Shown here one piece after another: positions 34,205-47,092 of a stretch of 64,000 bases of DNA. The stretch's first letter is position 1. Every line of letters begins with the position of its first letter. Position numbers and translations under genes: made by a program. The notes beneath the pieces are model-generated. The model did no database searches and was not told the DNA's origin. It saw only the letters and a program-made list of their open reading frames with translations. The DNA is from Cudoniella acicularis. Taxonomy: Eukaryota; Ascomycota; Leotiomycetes; Helotiales; Helotiaceae. The stretch covers positions 1-64,000 of the forward strand of contig JAAMPI010000016.1 in NCBI GenBank assembly GCA_013054445.1. Direction: 5' to 3'.

Positions 34205-37200
34205 CTAAGCCCATATTAATTTCTTAAAGCTCTTTATAAAAAAAAATAGGGTAGTTAGTTTTTGCCTCTCTAGGAAAGTTTCAGGATAAATTTCGCTAGA
34301 TTAGGAAGGTTTCGGGAAGGGTTCAGGAGAAATGATAAAACAAGGTGAGATGGGGAAGTGTAAAAACAAAGGCCCTATTAACTTACATGTCCAATTTGTT
34401 CGAGAAGTCCAGTACTTTTCTTGGCTTCTGACAGACTGATTATATCACCGCTCTCTATCAGAGGTTTCCTTTCGGCGCCGAGTTCGTTCACCTTCCCTTG
34501 GAGAACCTTATGCTCAATCTCTGAGCAAATCGCCGTCACCTGCTCAAGCTCTGTGAGCCCGTTCTCATTGCCTTCTGCGACTGCTGAGCGAGATGGAAGT
34601 GCTTTCAAAGCTAGAACTCGGTTTGCCGGCGTTGGCGGTCTCCCAAGTAAGGCGACCAGTCCTGAAGTTGGTGAGGTGGAGGTCCCTCCCAAAAGGTCCA
34701 TGTCGAGACGTGAAACGGTGGCCATTGATCTTGTATTTACTCGTGATATATCGTTAGCTCCTTCTTTGTAAGCGATGACGAATCCGACGTTGCGCTGCTC
34801 ATTGGACTGGGATGAGGAGAGGGTTGAGGTGATGTATGTCCCGTACTTGATATTGAGGATGTGCTCCAAGGAAACCCTTTCAAATGACGAGACTTTCTCG
34901 ACATTCCAATCGAACCTACACAAATACAATGCTGCATCTGTTAAGAGGAGGATTGATTCTACAAAAGGTGTAGATTTGATTGTGTTCGGGATTTGCGGAG
35001 TGAGCAATGTCCAACCACCAATAAATTCTTCATGCTCATCTGCTACCACGAGCTTCCGACAAGCTTCGATGGCTTGTTGGCGCATTTTCTGCATTGATAC
35101 CGCCGGGTCTCGGCTCATCAATGAGGTTTCGAAATCCTCGAACACTACTGGTGTTACATTTCCCAGAAAAAAGTCGATTGCTGCTTGGCTAAAATAATCG
35201 TTCACAATGCTTGGATTTGTTAGTCAAAGTAACAACGACAAAGTCTGATACTAACCCGCTATAAAACCTCGAAATTGAAAGTCCCATGTCAGTCAAAGCG
35301 CCTTTGTAGTCCCTCTTTCTAGTGCGAGTAAAGTCTCCTTTCAGAGCCGCCGTTGAAGCGTATTGCTTAGATATAGCATCTCCATTGTCAGCCCAGAGAA
35401 TGTTAAACCACTGAATGACTTGATCCTGCTGGAGGGTGAAGTCAATTTCCTCATTCTTCAGTTGCTGTTCCAACGCTCGCTTCCCGAAAGAGTTTTGTAC
35501 CACGTTTGTTCGGTCTAAGCAGTCCATGCAATTGATCCTCAAAACACCGCTCTGTTTCGATTGCCGCTCTCCATTTGTTTCAACGGTGAAGCCAAACGAG
35601 TCGAGCTTCTTCCCAAGGGTTCCCATAAGTAAGCTGACGTTTTCAAACTTCATCCCTCGACATACTGCATCTGCCAACAAATTAGTACTATGCTTCTTCG
35701 AGCAGGAGAGAGGCGGGAGGAGTCGGGAGGATGGAACTTCCTCCCGATCACTCAGAATAGGAATTAGGGGCAAGGGACAAAGGAAAAGGTTGGTTACGGA
35801 AGTCAAACCATTCAAATCCAACTATCGCTCCGCGAGTCCCGCCAGAGGTATTCAAGCGGGTAATATACTTTTTATACTCCTCTCCCACGATTGCTTCAGG
35901 GCCATGTTTTTCCACTAGGGATGCAACCTGTATCGTTCCATACCGTTCAGAGATATTATCAAAATGTTTGTTGAAGGCCTGATAGTTCGCTTCCTCCGAG
36001 TGTTGTAATTGAGGGACTGGTTTGAAAGAATATGGTGATTGAGAGAAGAAAATGGGTACGCTCCCTCGAATCTGGACAAATGAATGTACTTTACTCGAAG
36101 GCTTCCATTCTGGATCCGATAAAAGCTGTTCTGTCTCTACACTGTTGGCAGTGTGCCCCTCTTCGTCGATGCCTCGTCGCAAATATCTGAGACCAGCGCG
36201 CTTGACGGACCGCCGAGATATCAAGGTTAACAATAAGGGCTTCATAGTGCTTCTTCTTGAGCTCTTTTCGGGATCTTCAAGAAAACCATCGAGACTTGAC
36301 ATATCATGAGCTCGTGAAAGGTCCACCATTTCCATAGATGACTTCTCAACCCCATCAAGGCCGAGCACCGGCTTAGGAGGATCCGTATCCACCTCGAACG
36401 TCCGTTGCCCAATAAAACCTTGTAAGAGTGGTAAAACGAGCGAACCCTGTCCTGCATCGATGAAAGGCTGCACAATGTTTCTGTTCCAAAAGTATAGAGG
36501 ATTAACTTGTGTGTATAGAGGGGCATCCGGTACCCTTGATGGCTTGTTTAGAAGACTCCACGTTAAATCGTAGTCATATGAGAAATAAAAGCTCCGAGAC
36601 GAGCCAAAAAGGATTTGAGCGGTTCGTAGCAACTTAGGGAGTAGACTGGCTGCGAAGTCCTTTTCTTTCTTGGTTTTTTGACTGAGGAGCTCTTCGGCCT
36701 TGTCAGAGCCATCCTTTATATCTTTAGTAGCCGGTCCTCCCCGGTCCGTCGGTTTTGTTTGAGGAGCATCTATGTCTGAGTCTGCCGTAGTCATTCCAAG
36801 ATTTCGGCGTTGGTCTGCTGTCCATCCCTTTTTCGAAAACCACTTTTGGGCAAAGCGGCCATAGCCGCCTTTCCTCGTCATCACATCCTCCGCTACACTG
36901 CTTGTCCTTCTGTGTTCGCTCGGAATCGACTCCACCAGAGCTGGCTGCGGTTCCTCGTCTACTTCATCGCTGGCCGTTACGGACACTTCCCCGTCATCTT
37001 CGCTTTCGCTGTCGTCTTCGTGACTGTCAACCCTCCCTTGCTGCAGTGCCTTTCTTGTTTGTAAAATGGAGGCTTCCGCCTCTGCTCTTGAACCCAGGGG
37101 TGTTAGGGCAACTTCGGTGATAACATATACGGGCTTGCCTTGGATTTGGGCCACCTGCTGGCGTCGCGTAATCGAGATCAAAAAGGACGACTTGGAGACA

Positions 37201-37561
37201 GTCAGGAGGCCTACAACATGCGCATTAGCTTTGAAGAGTCCTTCGGATTACAGAGAAATCTAAAGAGGATTGCACACCGGGCAAGCCATCTTACGGCCAG
37301 GGTGTCACAGACATTCTTCAAGAGACGTCGACCAAGATGACGCGACAGAAGAGACACAAACTCACCTACAACCCCAAAAGCCTCAAAGCTTTTCTCACCA
37401 CTCTCCGCGTCGGCAACATGCTTCAAAGCAGGCCCAATGTTGTTATCATTGTATGCAATCTTCGCAGCGGGCGCGGGACGCTGTCCTTTTTGCGCCAGTG
37501 GCTGTATGACGAGCCCATCGACAGCAGCGAAGATGAGAATTCTCCGCACAAGGCCAGGCAT
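34205..37561 (-). CDS. Sac2/INPP5F-type phosphoinositide phosphatase
   Basis: Five exons in phase: 37561-37366, 37210-35798, 35670-35256, 35209-34387 and 34231-34205; 957 residues. It begins MPGLVRRILIFAAVDGLVIQP, typical of the fungal family. The SAC phosphatase core has the CX5R motif in RINCMDCLDRTNVVQ with Cys at about 584, preceded by HAVCRGMKFENVSLLM, which appears only after splicing. The part after FYSGIVNDYFSQAAID matches the hSac2 domain. An acidic insert lies at about 125-150. The last exon is 27 nt and adds SFKKLIWA, the usual family ending; without it the frame would end in GHVS at a GTAAGT donor. Expected role: dephosphorylation of PI4P and related lipids on endosomal membranes. 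Yeast Sac1 differs in having C-terminal membrane anchors, which are absent here. Confidence 0.9.
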
Positions 37562-40500
37562 GCTGGCGCTCCTTAGGGAAAGGACATCGACAGAATAGTG
37601 GCTGTCAATGTCCGCGGTGAAGTTGTTGTTCGACTCCCACGTACTTTTTTTGCTCAGTTTCATAAGCGCCGCGGCGCAATTAAGATGACGTTTCGCGCGG
37701 GGTGAGATCGATTTTCAAAACAAACTGCCTCGATCCTTCTGTCAATGTCAACAGTTTTCAAAACACCGTCTGACTATTCATGCCGTGTTATCTCTTACTG
37801 TACGGTCCCTCTCTTCTGTTTGTAAAAGTGATTAACATACTCTGATCGGGTGCCAGATTCTAAGCGGATAAGTGCTGGCACCGAAGCAAATGACCATCAA
37901 TTTGCAAGAAGCTCGCGCATTCAGACAGCTGTTGCAGACAATCACACGGACAGGTGAATAGTGTTTCTCAAGCTCCGTACTGTGGCTCTGGTGACTTGTT
38001 TCACAAACTCAAATGATTTCGTTCTATTGGAGGTTTGGTCCGGGTCCGTTTTCTTGTGTCAGCCATGCTCAGTCATCATCCCACTCCAATCCACTGTTAA
38101 TACTCTGGTCGCCGAGAGTCTCATATCAGAAATATATCCCTTCCCTTTCAGAGCTCTCAAGACTGTTAAGCTGCCGTATGTTAATGCAAATTGTTGACTG
38201 AAACGCTCCTCTATGCTCATCCTCTTGAGGAAAGAACTTAGTCAAATTTAATCAAGGTTTTTTTCTCCGAGCACCTTAATGCGTCTAAGCAAGAACCCAT
38301 TTTATTAAAGTTTCTCTATGACAAAGCAAGTTTTGTTAAAGAACTCATTTATTTTGTTTTGATGGCTATTCCTTATATGTGACTTAACGTTGCAAAACTC
38401 TATACCCTTATATTATTCAATGCCCGGTCTTTCCTGATGTTTTTGAATATTTTCCAAATTCCCATATTACAACCTCTAATCATCTGAGAAGTACGATTGT
38501 TAGGGATTCTTACTACATAATTTATAGCTCCTGAGTTAAAAAGATTTAAAAGCATCTTTCGCGTGTTGCTTGTACAGTACAGTACTACGAACTTACGAGG
38601 TATATACTCATTTACTCACCATTTTCCACGTGGTTTTTGATCGCTATTCCTTGTATCATCATGCATAAATATAGCTCCGCACCAGCATTTTTCTTCGAGT
38701 AATAGTGTAGTAAGTAAGCGCCTGTAGTAGCAACTATATTTTTATACTTAATACCAACAAGACAAGAATGTTCGAAATTCCCTTTAATAGTTTAATGTTA
38801 CTACTCACCTTACTTTCGCTTTCATCTAGTGCCCGCTAAGTAGCTGTCAACAAACTTTTCTACGACTTGGCGGTGATTGACTTTGAACTTTATTTATTTT
38901 CGGTTTTGCAACAGGATTCCCGGGAACCTAGTGTCATGCACATCAACGTCAGTGGTATACAGTTACATGCTTCTACCAGTAGCCTGTTATATGTCTTTTC
39001 TCAGTAATGACGTCTATTCGGCGGATAGGCCAGCTTACGATCATCTTCTATGTGAGCTGTTTTAAAGGCTTCGGATGCACCCATCGGGGTCCAGATATCT
39101 CTGCATGTTCCCAGAACATCGGCGGCTTGAACAAGGTTGAAGCTCTCGTGGCTTCTCCATGTCTTTATTGGCTACTCTAAGCTTCCTAAAAAGCTTAGTC
39201 GGTTGTTTTATTGTAACCACCGTCTCATGCCCCAACATGTGATCAGTTCTATTCCGTGCCATCCGAAGTCGGTGTCTTACATTAACACATTGTTTGTTAT
39301 TCGAGACGTTCTTGGTGGCCTCGCGATACGATCCGTTAAACAGTCGAAGAGATCTCTGGGTGTGCGGTGCTCTACAGTCTCCGAACTTCTCGATTGGAAC
39401 ATACTCATTGGTTCCTGTATATGTAAGTTTGATAATTCGACTTCGACGGTGCAGCTTGTTCATATAGTGAAAAAGCCTGGGTCAACCCTGGACTACTATA
39501 TGGATGTCATAAGCGAACCGATATCCGTTCTTAAGTTTAAGAGACGTATTGTCGGGTGTTGATCTAGTTCTCAATCCCAAATTGAGGCGAGATATTTTCG
39601 AAGGCAGAAGCTACTAGTGTGATAGTACCTGATTGCAGCAAATTTACTATGGAAAGCGTTGACATTTAAGTATCTCTTCAACTCTATCATCTATGCATAC
39701 AATGTTGAAGAATATCAACCACAAATTATGGAAAGGAAGTTCTGTAAGAGAATGATTGCAAAATAGAAGATTCTCCGACAAAATTTCTTCACCTCTCTTC
39801 AGCTATTTTTGAGATTGTTAGAAGGGACTTTTGAGAAACTACGATGCCACACATTTCGCTTCTATACACACACCTTTCCAGGCCTGTCGGGATCCGGCAT
39901 ACATATGCACAATGAGAGGGGAATATCTTCTGAAGGTTGCAACTGCTTTACGGTGGTCGCGAAACTACTAATTAGAAAAAAAAAGCACTTAGAATTTGTA
40001 GAATAATTGCAGTTTTGAAAACACAGAGAGCTGGGAAATATCGACTGAGTGATTCGGGTGTTCCTCGGCTTTGAATAGTCACTTATATTAATCGAACATG
40101 TTGTGCATTCTTTCAGGCCCTGACAGTTGTCTCGTGGAATTGACCTGGAAGCGCTTGAGGGGATATGATTCTCTATTCTGGGAACTTTGCTGTACTCAGA
40201 AAGACCATCCTTCGAGCATACTCTTCATCTAGAACTTGGTAGAAAAGTATTGGCCAATATAAAATTTCTATTCAACCACGTTTACCTTTAAAAGGATCTC
40301 ATTGTAGAAGTTGTTCTGGTAACTTTTTTGAGGGTTTTTGAAAATTGATCAGAAAAACTTGAAACTTGAAACGCAGAGACAGTATGTTTTCAAGAGATTT
40401 GAGTCAGGACAGGGTTTAACAGTTTACTGCTTTTCCTAAATGGGCAAATTATTCACCATCGAGAGTCTGTTTCTCTAAATTCTTGACATGTAGATATCAC

Positions 40501-41754
40501 AAAATGATCCCCGTGTTATTTTAAGATGTTGCTCGACTATGAGGACTACTGTCGAAGGGTTTTCTGAGAATGAAAGGGTCAGGGCTAGGGACTTCATTTA
40601 TACGGTAAGCGAATATGCAGACTTGCCGATACTCAGAAGGCTTCCGAACGTTACATCGCCATTTGCGTATTTTACCTTGCATACATAGGGCCGGGAGAAA
40701 GTGAAATGCAGAAGAAAATCAACACAACAGACGGTGGACTGAGAAAATTGCCACTACATCACTCGTAATACATAGTAAGGATGCACGGTAAGTGCTTGGT
40801 GTCTTTGCAGCGCATGTAACGCAGAGTTGGACATGTTTCGTTTTGTTGGCCTTTCGTGGTGCCTCGTACTTCAGTGGCTGAGTTGTGGCGATATGATCTG
40901 TTTTTCCCGAGTTGGCGGAGGCGGTTATCCGGATGTGCTTCGTAAGGTTACCTGAGAGTAATTTTACAGCAAAGCGCTGAGCTAAGCTACAATACAATAA
41001 TTTACATAGACTTACTCTCAGTAAAGTAGTTCGATTGGACTGCTTAATTTACAAAAGGCCAATACGAGTAGAACCATCTTGACTGGTATCCTAGCATGGA
41101 ATTTTAGAATATCTACGGACGGACTGATCAGCTCTGCAGGTTTGATAGCAGCCGTGGCAGCGGGTTCTTATTAGTCCGGCGTGGGCCTCCGCTTTCTCAG
41201 TGATCTACTGGGGCCCGTAACCCCATTTGTCACTCCAGACCCAGCCCAGCCCCTCCGTACAGCAAGTAAGGTTAGCCTCTTCCAGCTGCAAGCACTGCCA
41301 AGCAGCGCGTCCTTTCAGCATCTCATCAACCTTCCGTCGTAACGACACAACACAACACGACACGAAACCACACGACAGCCTCTTACTTCTGCCCACATCG
41401 CAACCTTGGTTTCTGGCGAGGCTGTTACTGGTGTTGTTAATTGCCTCTTTCTTTTCGTCAGCTGGCCTCTTTCAATCGTCATGGTTCAATCTTTTTGATC
41501 AGATTAGCCGCGGCGATATAGGTCCGCCCTTTCCCAAGAGCGAGCATCACCACCGTCAGCGCGAAGCATCTGCGACGTTGCCATATCCTCACGAGATCAA
41601 GATCAATTGCACGAATCGACTGCCCAGAACATGCGCGAGACGTTTGCGTCCTCTACGTCGCCAGACATTTACGAGCAGGAGTTTAGGTCGGTCAACACAT
41701 GCACGAGGGTTGGCTCCGAATTCGAGGGCCAGGACGCTTTCCTGAGCACACGAA
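37562..41754. other. Gene-poor, AT-rich intergenic region; SLN1 5' leader at its end
   Basis: Roughly 4.2 kb. The centre (38.2-41.1 kb) is AT-rich with many stops. The largest frames (39137-39562 plus; 39062-39463 minus) overlap each other and carry no motif. From about 41.2 kb the composition changes; that part probably holds the promoter and 5' leader of the downstream kinase, including a CACGACA-rich tract near 41345. Confidence 0.4.
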
Positions 41755-44700
41755 ATGGTCTACATTGGAATCAGGCAGCAGTTGGGCACAGTGGTGCTCT
41801 TATGCGCTCTTGTCCCTCTCGTCGTTCTCGCGATTGCAACATGGGTTAATAATTATAACTTCGTTGTCGGTGTTACTTCCCAGCAACTAAGTCTCACGGC
41901 CAGTTTGAAAGCCGCCCAGATAGCCTCGGATCTGCTCTTGATTCAATCAACCTGTTCCACTATCACAACGCGAATTCTCATGCAGAATGCTCTCAAGAGC
42001 CTCTACCAAGGGGATGAAGATTGGACGTATGTGGAATCCCTTTTTTTATTTCCCCTCCCCACCAGTAGCCCTTAAAGAGTTCATTGGAAATTTTATCTGT
42101 CCTCCAAAACCTCTCTTGTGAACTTTTGTTTCGCTCACATAACTCCGAAGAATGCATCTCTCTAACACTCGTATTTAGAGCTGCCCAGGATGATTTGGAT
42201 AGTGCACTTGCTAGTGGGGACTTTTCGGCTTTACTCCAGCTGATAGTCTTCTCTCGAAATAACACAGGCGATTCCACGGGTTTGTTGAAGATTACTGCCA
42301 ACACATCGGGCATTGTTCTTCCGAGCTCATCACCTAACGGGCAATCTATTCCACTTGGTGATGGTGATTTGGGTTACCCTCCAGCGCTTTATCCGAATAT
42401 AACTTACGCACCGGTTACTCCTGCTGTTCCAGATCCGATGGACCCGGCTATTAGTGCTACAGCAGTTAACGCATTCCCTGATTTCCCACTCAACCAGAAT
42501 ACTGTTTTACTTCTTGGTCCGCTGCAAATCAACGACACCTATGCCTTACTTTCGATGACCCTTCCAATAGTTGATAACTCCAATAAAGGTGTTGTTCTGG
42601 GCTTTATGACGGTCGTAGCCGCAGCCTCCTCTCTAATTGATATTACCACATCTCGAGAAGGACTGGCAAACACCGGTGTAGTCCTCTTAATCGGTCCGAG
42701 TCGACGTGAGAATCAATTCAAAGCCGGGCAGAAGCCTGCCAACATTAGTTACACCCCACTCAAGAGCGCCCTTGACACGGCAGTAGTCAAATTTATTTTC
42801 CCTCCTACGGATACTGCTGGATCAGATAGGCACGAGGCCTACCTTACAAATTTTACCCAATTCGGGTCTTCAAACTTCAGCATGCAAGCTTACCCTGCTG
42901 CAATAGTTGGATTTGGTCAATACAACCAAGGAATAAACAATGCTGGCAGCATTTTGTCTACCACAAACGAGAACAATGTTTCCGTTAGTGTTGGATATGC
43001 TAGGCCGCAGAGTTCATTGGTAGACTGGTTGCTTATTGTTGAACAAAGCCACGGCGAAGCTTGGGCACCGGTCACCAAACTTCGGAAAATCGTTTTGGCT
43101 TGCTGTTTTGGAACTGTTGGTTTAGTTCTCTTGGTAGTGCTACCAATGACTCACTTCAGTGTGAGGCCGATCCGAAGACTGAGAGATGCCACCGAGAAAT
43201 CGATTGCCCCTCCCGGCTACACGCCAAATGGAAGTATTCGATCGGAAAGGCTTGCTGATGATCTGTCTGACGCTGTTTTGGAAGATGGTATGGGTTACTC
43301 TCAGCGTTCGAAAAAGGGATTTTTTGTCAGATTGAGGAATCTGACCACCGGAGGGAAACCAAAGTCAAAGTTAGAACGTGTCGAAGATGATCGTCGGAGA
43401 GGTTTCAAAATCCCGGCGAAAGTGCAAGATCGAAAGCACTACATCACAGATGAGCTCACCGAGCTAACTGGTCAGTCTGCATTTTAACCTCGTAGTATAC
43501 CAGTATTAACTATGATTCTTAGCTACATTCAACAGCATGACCGACGAGCTCATTCTCCAGGTATGGCTTATACTCGTACTAATTTCCTATTTCCCCTCTG
43601 GGCTGAGAGCTTGAGAGTTGCCTCTGGAACCGTGATACATTTTGCCCTTGGCTTAGAGGCCAAGCCAGCTTCGAAATTATCAGGACCTTCATATTTTCCT
43701 CGAGTGTACAACGCTAATCCTTCGGACAGTATCAAAGCCTTGAAGAAAAGGTAGCCGAGCGAACTCGCGAGCTCGAGATCAGCAAAAAAGCAGCAGAGGC
43801 CGCAAACGAGAGTAAAACTCTTTTTATTGCCAATATATCCCACGAATTGAAGACACCTCTGAACGGAATTCTCGGGATGTGTGCCGTGTGCATGGGTGAG
43901 GATGACCTTCCACGGATCAAGAGGAGCCTTCAAGTTGTCTATAAGTCGGGGGACCTTCTACTCCATCTTCTCAACGATCTCCTGACCTTCAGCAAAAACC
44001 AGATTGGACAGCAATTGAGCTTGGAAGAGAGAGAGTTCAGATTGTCCGATATAAAAACACAAATCCTGACAATATTCACTAAACAAGTCCAAGAAAAGAA
44101 CATTGATTTTAGGGTCAGATTTGTGGGAACGGATTCAGAGGATCCTAACACACCTGTGGATAAAGCACTTCCAGCCCTTGGCCCACAAGGCACGGGACGG
44201 CTGAAACATATGTGGTAAGTATCGAATGTTTTGTTGCACGCGATGATCCTACACTTTGTGTCTGATGTTGACTAATACTTTGACAGTCTTTGGGGAGATC
44301 AGCACCGAATCCTCCAAGTTATCATCAACCTCGTTAGCAACAGCCTTAAATTCACCCCCGAAGGTGGTAGGGTCGAAGTTCGTATCAAATGCTTAGGTGA
44401 AGCAGAGGTTTTGTCAGATGGGAGCCGAAATTCCCTAGGCTCAAAGCCTAGCTCACGAAAGCCTTCAAGAGGCCGTAACCCTTCTGGTTCACAGAACTCT
44501 CAAACTGCAAAAAATCCGTCCAACTCACCATCAACAAATCCCGGGACAGCGTTACTTATTAATCCAATGGATCCAAATGCCACTCCTCGTGTTCACGTCA
44601 GAGAACGCTCACCAACACCGCCGCCAGCAAACGCAAAAGTGTTGAACTTCCGAATTGAAGTGGAAGATACCGGTCCTGGAATTCCTGAGAGCCTTCAAGA

Positions 44701-45815
44701 CCGCGTCTTTGAGCCATTTGTTCAAGGTGATCTTGGTTTGAGCAAGAAATATGGAGGAACCGGCCTTGGACTTAGCATCTGCTCCCAGCTGGCACGGTTG
44801 ATGGGTGGAAGTATTTCGCTAGTGAGCTCGCAAACCCCTCCTACTGGCACTACGTTCACGATGGAAATACCCTTAAAGCACACGAAGTCTCGTGCAACTT
44901 CAACCTCAAGCTCTGATGTCTATGGGTCTCGACCTACTAGCGTTTATAACCCCTCGCAGCCAGATGGGACCCAAACATCGTCATCTCGACCATCGGAAGA
45001 CGGCAAGGCTAATGATGATTTTGAGAAAGACCCCCAACCACGGCTTGTAGGACTTAGCCAACCATTCTTTGCATCAACAGGGTCTTCGGTACCAAATGGG
45101 AAAACCCCCAAAGATAAGCTCCTATCTGTTGACAAAAACTCTGCGGAAAAAGAAACCCCCAAGAAACTCAGAGTCCTAGTTGCAGAAGATAATTTAGTAA
45201 ATCAAGAGATCGTCATTCGGTGTGTACAAATCCCCATATCCCCTTCGTAGCCTACTGACAACTTTAAAGTATGCTCAAGCTTGAACGCATTTACGATGTG
45301 GAGGTTGTTGTCGCTAAAGATGGCAAAGAAGCGTATGATATTGTCAAAGAAAGCATGTCGAAAGGACAATTTTTCAATCTGATCTTTATGGACATCCAAG
45401 TAATAAAATGATCTTCTCAACCTATGGATATATGCTAACATGATTAGATGCCAAATCTCGACGGGTTACAGAGTACACGCTTGATTCGCCAAATGGGTTA
45501 TTCAGCACCTATTGTTGCACTGACTGCATTCTCGGAGGAGAGTAATGTGAAGGAATGCTATGATTCCGGTAAGAGCCCTAAAATTTAGGGGGTACAAACT
45601 GTGTCTAACGAGATTCTTTTCTACCAGGAATGGATCATTTTCTGAGCAAACCCATTCGTCGACCGGCACTGAAGCAGGTTCTTAAAAGATTTGCCACAAT
45701 ACCAGAAGAGACGGAGACACTGTCATTGACCGGTAAAAGCACCCCTTCTGAGCCAGACGCACTCGACACCTCAAGCCGAGCTGATGTCTCTACGAACGGA
45801 ACAAATACGCCTTAG
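41755..45815 (+). CDS. SLN1: SLN1-type hybrid histidine kinase (osmosensor)
   Basis: Eight exons in phase: 41755-42026, 42179-43470, 43523-43560, 43730-44214, 44287-45219, 45270-45399, 45448-45568 and 45628-45815; 1152 residues. A first membrane segment lies near residues 12-32 and a second near 392-412, enclosing an extracellular sensor domain of about 360 residues with many N-glycosylation sites. A HAMP-like linker and coiled coil follow ([20 protein letters not shown]). The kinase core has the H box [15 protein letters not shown] with His at about 572, the N box ([15 protein letters not shown]), G1 (EDTGPGIPE), F box (FEPFVQGD) and G2 ([10 protein letters not shown]). The receiver has LIFMDIQMPN with Asp at about 1048 and Lys in LSKPI. 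This architecture is the group VI class upstream of the YPD1-SSK1 HOG pathway. Confidence 0.95.
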
Positions 45816-47092
45816 TTTCCATTTCAACATATCCCGATACCTCTAGCAGCTTCCTCAAAAGACGTTTAATTTCTGGTACATATTACAATTTTACTTTGAC
45901 GACTAAAATTATTGGTGTTACAACGGCGTTGTGATATACAGGGGATACCAAAACACTGATAGCGATTTGCATAATGTATTTTTCGGTGGCAATTCATCCT
46001 GAAATTCTTGAGCGAGTAATAAAAGCCATACTTAGGAAAAGGTGGTTGGGTTTGGATACATTTGGGGAACTCAAATTAAGTTGAGAGAAGTAGGATAGAA
46101 ACACCGAACGAATCTGCAACGCGGCGAAGGAAGGCGAATCTTGGGGATATTTGTGCCTAAAGCAAAGGACTTGGTGGAGCTGTGTCCAAACATGCTTCAG
46201 TGGAGTCAAAAGTCGAAACAAGGTTCTTCTTCTGCGTCACCAGAAGAGCGAGTTTGCACCAAAAGCATGAAACAAACGCGCTTCTCACTATTGTCCCTCA
46301 GTCTAGCACTACAGTATATGTGGGTGACGTCCCTTAATTCGTCCTAAAAAGGAAATGCCAAGCCCTCCAGCGCGTCTACGCGTCAGTTTCGCGATGCATC
46401 CCAGCCTCCCCAGCGCTCTGATTCGCTCAACGTCGCACCCTTCGGATAAGCTTGTCTTTAGCCATGCAGCAAGTGCATCCGTTTCAAGTTTTTCAATTGG
46501 TCGTTGAGGTTCTCGCCTCGAAACATCGCTGATCACCGCATAAATGTCTGCATGAGCGTTGTGGGCTGTGCTGCGCCACTGTCTTTTTCAAACCAGTAGA
46601 CGCGGGTGGCACGCTCGTCGCGATCGTGAGGTTTTCGTGTTTTTTGGCGAGAGAGATGCATATGTGCATTAGGAGGGCGAGGAGAAGTCTTCGAAGTGAC
46701 TACGAAGTGACTCATAACCCATATCACGTGCTTAAGGAGAGGTGGGGTTGAGGGAATTTTGAGGCGGCCTTTGTGGGTATATGATATGGGCCCGGGATGA
46801 TATTGTTTCTGCTTCTGTATGGTTGTTTGATATACTTCCTTCTCTGGATTTTGGTTGTGGTTGATGTCCAGTTTGGGTGAGATCTTACTTCAATCAAGAC
46901 AACACCAAGATAACTTCAACACCTCAACATATTCATATATTTTTAAAACCAACACCCATTGCAGCTCCATTCAATTGAACATCATTATACTCTTCTCTTC
47001 TTGGACATTATCATTTTCGCTGTATACTTTTTCAACTGGATTATTCCGACCTGATATAGCCGAATCCGTTCTCGGGACGACATGCGCAAGTT
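45816..47092. other. Intergenic between SLN1 and F-box-like gene
   Basis: Short frames only. The CT-rich and CAACA-rich sequence from about 46.85 to 47.09 kb is a likely 5' leader of the next gene. Confidence 0.45.

Noticed and set aside
37211..37663. Longer N-terminus for the Sac2-type phosphatase (from 37663)
   Set aside because: The family starts at MPGLVRR, at 37561; the extra 34 residues begin with another ATG but have no conserved character.
39062..39562. Opposing frames of 133 and 141 codons, considered as a transposon fragment
   Set aside because: No integrase, reverse transcriptase or transposase motif could be recognised and no terminal repeats flank them.
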